A DNA stretch of 18,224 nucleotides from NCBI GenBank assembly GCA_038232455.1, contig JBBSHU010000060.1:1-18224 (forward strand), given 5' to 3'. This document shows positions 13,761 to 18,224 of this stretch, piece by piece (the stretch's first letter is position 1; each line of letters opens with the position of its first letter). Both the position numbers and the translations under genes were made by a program. Source of the DNA: DATAQC01 sp038232455 (GTDB lineage Bacteria; Actinomycetota; Acidimicrobiia; Acidimicrobiales; AC-14). Under the pieces are notes generated by a model, which was not told the origin of the DNA, made no database searches, and worked only from the letters and a program-made list of their open reading frames with translations.

Positions 13761-15499
13761 TGGCTTCCGCGGTCATCGACGTCCCTCTGGGGGTGCACCT
13801 CGAGTTCCCTGATCAGCGCCCTCTGGACATGGATCTGAGCGCAGCAGGGTGCCACACACTCGTCCGGGAGCTGGCGACGGCGCTGCTTGAGAGAACCAAC
13901 ACCGGCGGCCGCACCAAGTCCCGGCACACCGCGAACTTCTACTGCTGCGCCATCCGCCACCTGGGCCGCCGGCTGGCGGAGCGCGGCTTCGACGGGTCGG
14001 TTGCCCAGTTGAGCGAAACCCTGGCCTTCGACTACTGGCGTCATGCCGGCACCGGCTACGAGTCGGCGACCAGGGTCCTGCTCGCCCACATCGAACGGCG
14101 CAACCCCGGGAGACTCCAGCCCGGGGTGGCCCGCCAGCTCAACGGCGTGGCCCTCAACCCGAGTCCCAAGCACCAGCCCCGTCGGTCCTGCAGCGCCGGG
14201 GAGACCCAGCGCCTCATCGACGCCTGCCGGGCGGCGGTCACCGCCGCCGAGGACAGGATGATCGCCGCCGAGGTCCTTGCGATGACCGGCGTGGATCCGA
14301 CCCTGGGCGACTGGACGGCCGAGGCCAACGTCGCCTGGGCACTGTGCCACTGGGGACCACAGACCTCTCGGGAGCTCGGCCCCCGCCTCGGTGAAGAGCC
14401 CTGGCGCGTGGACAAGACGCTGCGGGGAACGCTGTCGCGGCTCCACGACTGCCTGTTCCCGACGATGGACGCGGCATTGGCCTTCCGGGTGCTGATCGGC
14501 CTCGAAACCGGCATCTGCCCGGAGGGCGTCGACGGCCTCAAGGCCGACTGCCTCGAATGGGCCGGCGCCGGCCGGGCTCGCATCAGCTGGTTCAAGGCCC
14601 GGGCTGCCGGCGCGGAAGCCCATGTCTTCGACAGCCGGGGCCCTTGGTCGCCGGGGCGGCTCATCGAGCGCTTGCTGGCCCTCAGCGCCCGGGCCCGGCG
14701 CTTCGCCCCCGATCCGGTGCCCCTGTTTCTGTTCTGCGACGGCGCCCATCACCGCCTCCGTCGTCCCGCCTTCTGGTGGGACGCCCGTGACGCCTTCGTG
14801 GCGCGACACGGCCTCCTCGACGATGACGGCGCGCCGATGCACTTGCGCTTCGGGGACCTGCGGTCCACCTACTTCGCCCGCCACGATCGTCACTGGAACG
14901 GGGCGCTTCGCATCGACCCCAACCACTCGGCTCGCGTCGAGGGCGACCACTACCTCGCTCAGACCTGGGCATCGGATCCACTGGAGGCGACCATCGAGGC
15001 CGCCCAGCGCGAGGCGCTGCGCAAGGCCGCCACTGCCCCCTTGACGCTGTTCGACCCTGACGAGCTCGCCGCCCTCGTCGACGACCCTGATGCCGCCGCC
15101 GTCAGGCTCGGGGTCACGGCTTCGGCGGCGACGGAGCTCCTTGCCGGCGAGCGCGATGTGTTCGCCGCTGCGTGCAAGGACTTCTACCACTCGCCCCACG
15201 GTGCCCCGGGGGTCGCCTGCCCGTCGCCGGTGTGGACCTGCCTGTTCTGTCCCCTGGCCGTGTTCACCCCGACCAAGGTGCCCAACCTCCTGCGGCTGCG
15301 GGATCACCTCGAAGCCCAGTGGAAATCCCTCGGTGCCGAGGAGTGGATGCTGCTCTACGGCGCGGCCCAGGTCCGTCTCGAACGGGACATCCTCGCCCGG
15401 TTCCCGGCCTCGGTCCTGGAGACGGCCCGAGCTGCCGTCACGGCCAGGGCAGAGCCAGGGCCCTACTTCGCCCCGGAGGAGTCGACATGGCGATCCTGA
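13760..15499 (+). CDS. Recombinase-like protein 2 (divergent, Cys-rich C-terminus)
   Basis: A 579-aa protein between two tyrosine recombinases. It has a recombinase-like layout: a helical N-terminal DNA-binding region, then the segment GLETGICPEGVDGLKADCL where recombinases have box I (TGxRxxE), and FKARAAGAE at the place of the catalytic Lys. The box I Arg is absent, and no clear HxxR or GHxxxxTxxxY box is visible; DLRSTYFARH and DHYLAQTWASDP are weak matches. The C-terminal region has C487, C494 and C497 in CPSPVWTCLFC, a possible zinc site. The protein may be a structural or targeting partner in a heteromeric recombinase. The GTG start overlaps the previous stop by one base. It is homologous by pattern to middle genes of actinobacterial recombinase trios, a recollection rather than a search result. 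Confidence 0.7.
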   Translation: MASAVIDVPLGVHLEFPDQRPLDMDLSAAGCHTLVRELATALLERTNTGGRTKSRHTANFYCCAIRHLGRRLAERGFDGSVAQLSETLAFDYWRHAGTGYESATRVLLAHIERRNPGRLQPGVARQLNGVALNPSPKHQPRRSCSAGETQRLIDACRAAVTAAEDRMIAAEVLAMTGVDPTLGDWTAEANVAWALCHWGPQTSRELGPRLGEEPWRVDKTLRGTLSRLHDCLFPTMDAALAFRVLIGLETGICPEGVDGLKADCLEWAGAGRARISWFKARAAGAEAHVFDSRGPWSPGRLIERLLALSARARRFAPDPVPLFLFCDGAHHRLRRPAFWWDARDAFVARHGLLDDDGAPMHLRFGDLRSTYFARHDRHWNGALRIDPNHSARVEGDHYLAQTWASDPLEATIEAAQREALRKAATAPLTLFDPDELAALVDDPDAAAVRLGVTASAATELLAGERDVFAAACKDFYHSPHGAPGVACPSPVWTCLFCPLAVFTPTKVPNLLRLRDHLEAQWKSLGAEEWMLLYGAAQVRLERDILARFPASVLETARAAVTARAEPGPYFAPEESTWRS

Positions 15500-17595
15500 A
15501 CGCCGTTCCCGCTCCGCTGACCTCGGCGACCTTCGCCTCCGATCTGAACCTCCTGGGCTTCCTCGACGTCCGGCTCATCGCCGATCCCGACCTTCCTCGA
15601 CCTCGATTCGGTGACGACGTCTGGGACTTCTCCGCCCTCGCCGACGTGCCCGCCTATGCCCGTGTCCCCACGTCCATCCGAGCGGACTGGTCGGCCATCG
15701 CCAACCCCGCCTGGCGGCTGTGCGCCAAGGAGGTCGGCCTCGCCCTCCTCCAGCCTCGGGTCGGCCTCGAGCACCGGCTGGCCCACGCTCGCCGAACGGC
15801 GACGCCGCCCATCGCGCTGGTCCAGCACGTGGGTAGGTGGATGACGTGGTTCGCCTGGCTGGAGGCCCATGGCGTCCGGGGTCTCGGCGATGTCACCCAG
15901 GCACACTGTGACGCTTGGCTGGCCGAAAGGCTCGTCCAGACAGGCCGAGGAGCCGTGGGGGCGGAGGTCCGTGCGCTCCGTTGTTTCGCCGACTACACAG
16001 CGCTGCTTACCGCTGATGCCTATGCGGTCGGCTTCTATCCCTGGCCCGGCCGATCGGCAGCGGAGGTGGCCGGGTATCGGCAACTGGGCGAGAACACCAC
16101 GCCGGTGATCCCCGACGAGGTCTTCGGCCCGCTCCTGGCCGCCTCGCTCTTTCTCGTGGGCGTCGCTGGCCCCGACGTGCTGGCCGCCCGCGCCGAGTGG
16201 CGGCGCTTGCAGGCGGCACCGCCGAAGGGATCGGGCGTCGAACGACGGCTCCAGCGCTACCTGGCCAGGCTGAGTGCCGCCGGACAGCCGTTGCCCGAGG
16301 TCCACCAGCGCCACATCGACCACCAGCGGGGCCGGGACGTCCTTGACGAGGCGGATCCGCTGCACCGCGTCAACCTCTGCCTCATCGAACGCCAGATCGG
16401 CGCCTCTAAGCGGGCCCTCAGCCGGCCGACTCGACGGGTGCTGATGGAGAAGGCTCTGGTCGAGCTGGGCTCCGCGCCAGGCGGCCTGCCCCCGCGCCCG
16501 GCGGAGGTGGCCGACCCGTCCGATCCCACTCGCACCCAGGCATGGCACGTCGGCTTCACGCCCTTCGAGCTTGACGACCTCGCCAGCCTGGTCCTCACCG
16601 GCTGCTACGTGGTCGTGGCCGCGCTCTCGGGCCTGCGCAGAAGCGAGTTGGCCGAGATGCGTCGTGGCTGCGTGCGGGCCGAGCAGCTGGCCAACGGCAT
16701 GGTCCGCCACCGCATCCACACCAAGCTGGTCAAGGGCCGACCCTTTGGCGGCGAACCCCAGCGTTGGACGGTCATCGAGGAGGTGGCCCAGGCCTTTGCG
16801 CTCGTCGAGCGCCTGGTCCCTGCTGAGATGCCCTTCGCCCGCATGAACCCCTCCGCCCGCTATCCGAAGCTGCTGCGGTGGGTCAACGGCGAGGGCCAGA
16901 GGGCCTTCCTCACCCCCATACCCGACGACTGGCAGCTGAGCGACCGACAGTTCCGCCGAACCCTGGCCCGCCAGCTCGGGTTCCGACCCCACGGCGTGCT
17001 GGCCGGCAAGGTGCATCTCAAACACGTGTCGGTGGCAACCTCCGAGGGCTACTACGGCCGCGCCGGGTCATCTGCCGCCGCCTTCCTGGCCGATGTCGAG
17101 CGTGAGCGAACCATCGCTCGGATCGAGGCGACCAAGCGTCTCTACGCCGACTGGATCGCCGGCCGACCGATGACGGGCCCCGGCCGCAAGGATCTGGAGA
17201 TCCTCTTCTCCGGCGTCCGCCAGGAGCTGGATCGGCTCGACGCCGGCGTCATCGTCACCGAGGATCGTCTGGAGGCCCTGCTGCGCCGGCGGGCGGACAC
17301 GCTCCACGTCGGGCCACTCAACTACTGCTGGTTCGTCGATCCCAACCGTGCTCGATGCCTGCAGAAGGCCGGCCGGGCTGCCGACACCACCCCGCTCATC
17401 GGGATGTGCGAACCGACCCGCTGTGCCAATGCGACCATCCATCCCGTTCACCAGCCGGTCTGGATCGACACCGATCGCCACCTCGCGAAGCTTGAGACCA
17501 GCCCATCGGTGCCCGTCCACGAGAAGGAGCGCCTGGCGACGGAGCGAGCTCGGGTCCAGTTCGTAATCTCACGGACCGGAGCTCCAACCCCATGA
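15487..17595 (+). CDS. Tyrosine recombinase 3 (TnpB-like, 702 aa, Cys-rich tail)
   Basis: A large recombinase resembling Tn554 TnpB. The core-binding domain (about 100-190) has HVGRWMTWFAWLEAHG. The catalytic domain shows Arg384 or Arg385 in LSGLRRSELAEM and the Lys of HTKLVKGRP. Box II reads SDRQFRRTLARQLGF in place of HxxRH, so both box II histidines are Arg. LKHVSVATSEGYYG follows, with His513 and the nucleophile Tyr522/523. After it comes a helical segment and a Cys cluster (C614, C624, C641, C646), a likely metal site typical of this subgroup. The frame is open back to 15172, but the ATG at 15487 behind GGAGGAG is the clear start; it overlaps the preceding gene by 13 nt. It ends in an ATGA overlap with the small gene. 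Confidence 0.85.
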   Translation: MAILNAVPAPLTSATFASDLNLLGFLDVRLIADPDLPRPRFGDDVWDFSALADVPAYARVPTSIRADWSAIANPAWRLCAKEVGLALLQPRVGLEHRLAHARRTATPPIALVQHVGRWMTWFAWLEAHGVRGLGDVTQAHCDAWLAERLVQTGRGAVGAEVRALRCFADYTALLTADAYAVGFYPWPGRSAAEVAGYRQLGENTTPVIPDEVFGPLLAASLFLVGVAGPDVLAARAEWRRLQAAPPKGSGVERRLQRYLARLSAAGQPLPEVHQRHIDHQRGRDVLDEADPLHRVNLCLIERQIGASKRALSRPTRRVLMEKALVELGSAPGGLPPRPAEVADPSDPTRTQAWHVGFTPFELDDLASLVLTGCYVVVAALSGLRRSELAEMRRGCVRAEQLANGMVRHRIHTKLVKGRPFGGEPQRWTVIEEVAQAFALVERLVPAEMPFARMNPSARYPKLLRWVNGEGQRAFLTPIPDDWQLSDRQFRRTLARQLGFRPHGVLAGKVHLKHVSVATSEGYYGRAGSSAAAFLADVERERTIARIEATKRLYADWIAGRPMTGPGRKDLEILFSGVRQELDRLDAGVIVTEDRLEALLRRRADTLHVGPLNYCWFVDPNRARCLQKAGRAADTTPLIGMCEPTRCANATIHPVHQPVWIDTDRHLAKLETSPSVPVHEKERLATERARVQFVISRTGAPTP

Positions 17596-18017
17596 GCACC
17601 AGCGGGCCTCGCCGGGACAGGGGGCCCGACATCAGGGAGGCGATGGAGCGGCTGCTCACCAGTCGGCCCATTCACACCGACGGAACGCTCGACGTCTCTT
17701 CCTTGGCCGTTGAGGCCGGCGTCTCCCGACAAGATCTCTACCGCACCCACCGGACGATCCTGGACGAGTTCCGCGCCCACCTGCGGCGCCTGGAGGCCGC
17801 CGGCGGCAACACGAAGCAGACCGAGCACGTTGCTCGCCTCGCACGACAGCTCGATGACGCGCTCAGCCGAGCCGCCGGCTATCGGGGCGAGCGAGATGCC
17901 GCCCGTCGCGAGCGCGACGTCAATGCCTGCCAGATAGTTCATCTTGTCGAGCAGAACCGACTCCTCCGCGAGGAACTGGACACCGTCGCGACCGTCATGC
18001 CAATGCGGCACGGCTGA
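17592..18017 (+). CDS. TnpC-like accessory protein (HTH plus coiled coil)
   Basis: A 141-aa protein with an N-terminal helix-turn-helix (about 15-60; VSSLAVEAGVSRQDLYRTH) and a charged coiled coil (about 85-135; GERDAARRERDVNACQI, then a leucine-spaced helix). This matches the small third protein of Tn554-type transposons (TnpC, DUF6262-like), which in Tn554 is an accessory factor that affects the efficiency and orientation of transposition. The ATG overlaps the TGA of the large recombinase (ATGA), so it is translationally coupled. It is the last gene of the element, ending 98 bp from the right boundary, where it might bind the end repeats. The assignment is from layout and motif. Confidence 0.72.
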   Translation: MSTSGPRRDRGPDIREAMERLLTSRPIHTDGTLDVSSLAVEAGVSRQDLYRTHRTILDEFRAHLRRLEAAGGNTKQTEHVARLARQLDDALSRAAGYRGERDAARRERDVNACQIVHLVEQNRLLREELDTVATVMPMRHG

Positions 18018-18063
18018 GACACAGCCTCCTCCAGAGGCGACACGGAGGCCCACCCAGGCCGAA

Positions 18064-18111
18064 TCCGACGTTGACATCCGACCTGTTGGACACGCCGGTC
18101 CTGGACATAAT
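18064..18111. repeat. Right-end repeat array and terminal inverted repeat
   Basis: Three related units run into the right end: TCCGACGTTGACA (18064-18076), TCCGACCTGTTGGACA (18077-18092), and GGTCCTGGACATAAT ending at 18111. The last contains the terminal repeat GACATAAT, the reverse complement of the left end ATTATGTC. Regularly spaced TTGACA/TTGGACA/TGGACA blocks look like arm-type binding sites for a recombinase or its accessory protein. Confidence 0.55.
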
Positions 18112-18115
18112 GGCC

Positions 18116-18224
18116 TGCATCCTGGGGCCGTCGACCACATGGCTTCTCCGCCGACTGGCCGCCGGCCTCGAAGCCAGCCCCGACGGCTTCGACCTACCCC
18201 TCGCCGACACCGCCCAGGCCCTGG
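18116..18224 (+). pseudogene. 3' continuation of the gene interrupted by the element (runs off the right edge)
   Basis: From TGC at 18116 the frame is open to the window end and reads CILGPSTTWLLRRLAAGLEA, then SPDGFDLPLADTAQAL. No start codon or ribosome site suits an independent gene here. The peptide reads as the missing continuation of HDPRSHYVEQYWL at 7299-7337, and excision of 7338-18115 makes one uninterrupted frame. As it stands, this part lacks its own promoter and start. Family not named; function unknown. Confidence 0.7.

Larger units (their letters stand above)
7338..18115 (+). mobile_element. 10.8-kb Tn554-like tyrosine-recombinase element carrying a cupredoxin/LuxR cassette
   Basis: The segment begins with ATTATGTC (7338-7345) and ends with GACATAAT (18104-18111) plus GGCC (18112-18115). 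It separates two in-frame parts of one gene. Its right part encodes three tyrosine-recombinase-type proteins and a TnpC-like protein in overlapping frames. The left part is cargo: regulator, small protein and two cupredoxin-like exported proteins. A circular form would carry GACATAATGGCCATTATGTC, a perfect 20-bp palindrome. No long target duplication is visible, in keeping with Tn554-type chemistry. Frame restoration requires the crossover offset to be 1 modulo 3, for example a 4-bp junction, so the exact ends may shift by a few bases. All element genes face the same way. Confidence 0.75.

Noticed and set aside
13691..15307. Minus-strand 538-codon open frame
   Set aside because: Antisense to the middle recombinase-like gene. 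The plus-strand frame has tight operon overlaps and a family-like pattern; this one does not.
15172..15486. Upstream extension of the TnpB-like recombinase to 15172
   Set aside because: The extension overlaps 313 nt of the preceding gene in another frame and looks like non-coding translation. ATG 15487 has a strong GGAGGAG site.
12399..18017. Classical RIT (recombinase in trio) element
   Set aside because: Three recombinases in a row fit, but the 579- and 702-aa sizes, Cys-rich tails, TnpC-like fourth gene and 4.6 kb of cargo fit a Tn554-type element better.
7338..18115. Integrative conjugative element or prophage
   Set aside because: No relaxase, type IV secretion, FtsK/TraB, phage structural or replication gene lies between the two gene parts.
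7329..18121. Short target-site duplication (TGGC, or TGGCTG versus GGCCTG) at the element ends
   Set aside because: Similar bases occur on both sides, but a TGGC duplication would leave the rejoined gene out of frame. I treat the likeness as chance or as a non-identical crossover region.
1..18224. CRISPR array, tRNA or rRNA genes
   Set aside because: No regularly spaced identical repeats, cloverleaf with conserved arms, or rRNA signature was noticed on either strand by reading.

Overview
The window is GC-rich bacterial DNA with actinobacterial gene content: a MoeZ-type rhodanese/adenylyltransferase, an LpdA-like flavoprotein, a large LuxR-type ATPase regulator, and frequent GTG starts with tight gene overlaps. 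An acidimicrobial or other deep-branching actinobacterium is plausible, but that is an inference from protein flavour only.

Bases 1-188 hold the 3' end of a group II intron: the last 24 codons of its maturase/reverse transcriptase, then a canonical 34-nt domain V with a GNRA loop and a domain VI hairpin. It is followed by a 16-codon open frame that may be the 3' exon of a split gene. Bases 212-7004 are six chromosomal genes, all on the minus strand. In transcription order they are: a rhodanese-ThiF/MoeB fusion, a secreted trypsin-like protease, a methylmalonyl-CoA-mutase-type catalytic subunit without a B12 domain, a YceI-family protein, an AlkA-like DNA glycosylase with no conventional start codon at its true N-terminus, and an LpdA-like NAD(P)H:quinone reductase. 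Strong inverted repeats separate the mutase from the YceI gene.

The main finding lies at 7197-18224. A gene that begins at 7197 with a good Shine-Dalgarno site breaks off at 7337, after ...HDPRSHYVEQYWL. What reads as its continuation (ILGPSTTWLLRRL...) resumes at 18116. The 10,778 bp between them (7338-18115) begin with ATTATGTC and carry its exact reverse complement GACATAAT near the other end. The two ends joined, as in a circle, would give the perfect 20-bp palindrome GACATAATGGCCATTATGTC, and removing the segment restores the reading frame. I read it as an intact mobile element.

The element's right part is a translationally coupled four-gene module, all on the plus strand with 1, 13 and 4 nt overlaps. 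It encodes a tyrosine recombinase with all catalytic residues, a large divergent recombinase-like protein with a Cys-rich tail, a 702-aa TnpB-like recombinase with a Cys-rich tail, and a small HTH/coiled-coil protein resembling Tn554 TnpC. The left part is cargo: a LuxR-family ATPase regulator that may be expressed from a leaderless transcript, a small conserved protein, and two exported cupredoxin-like proteins (one a lipoprotein) that share a C-x(9 or 11)-PHFxLGM signature. The simplest reading is a Tn554-related transposon with an extra recombinase subunit that moves a regulated, exported copper-protein cassette and has disrupted an actinobacterial gene next to moeZ. No rRNA, tRNA or CRISPR array was seen.
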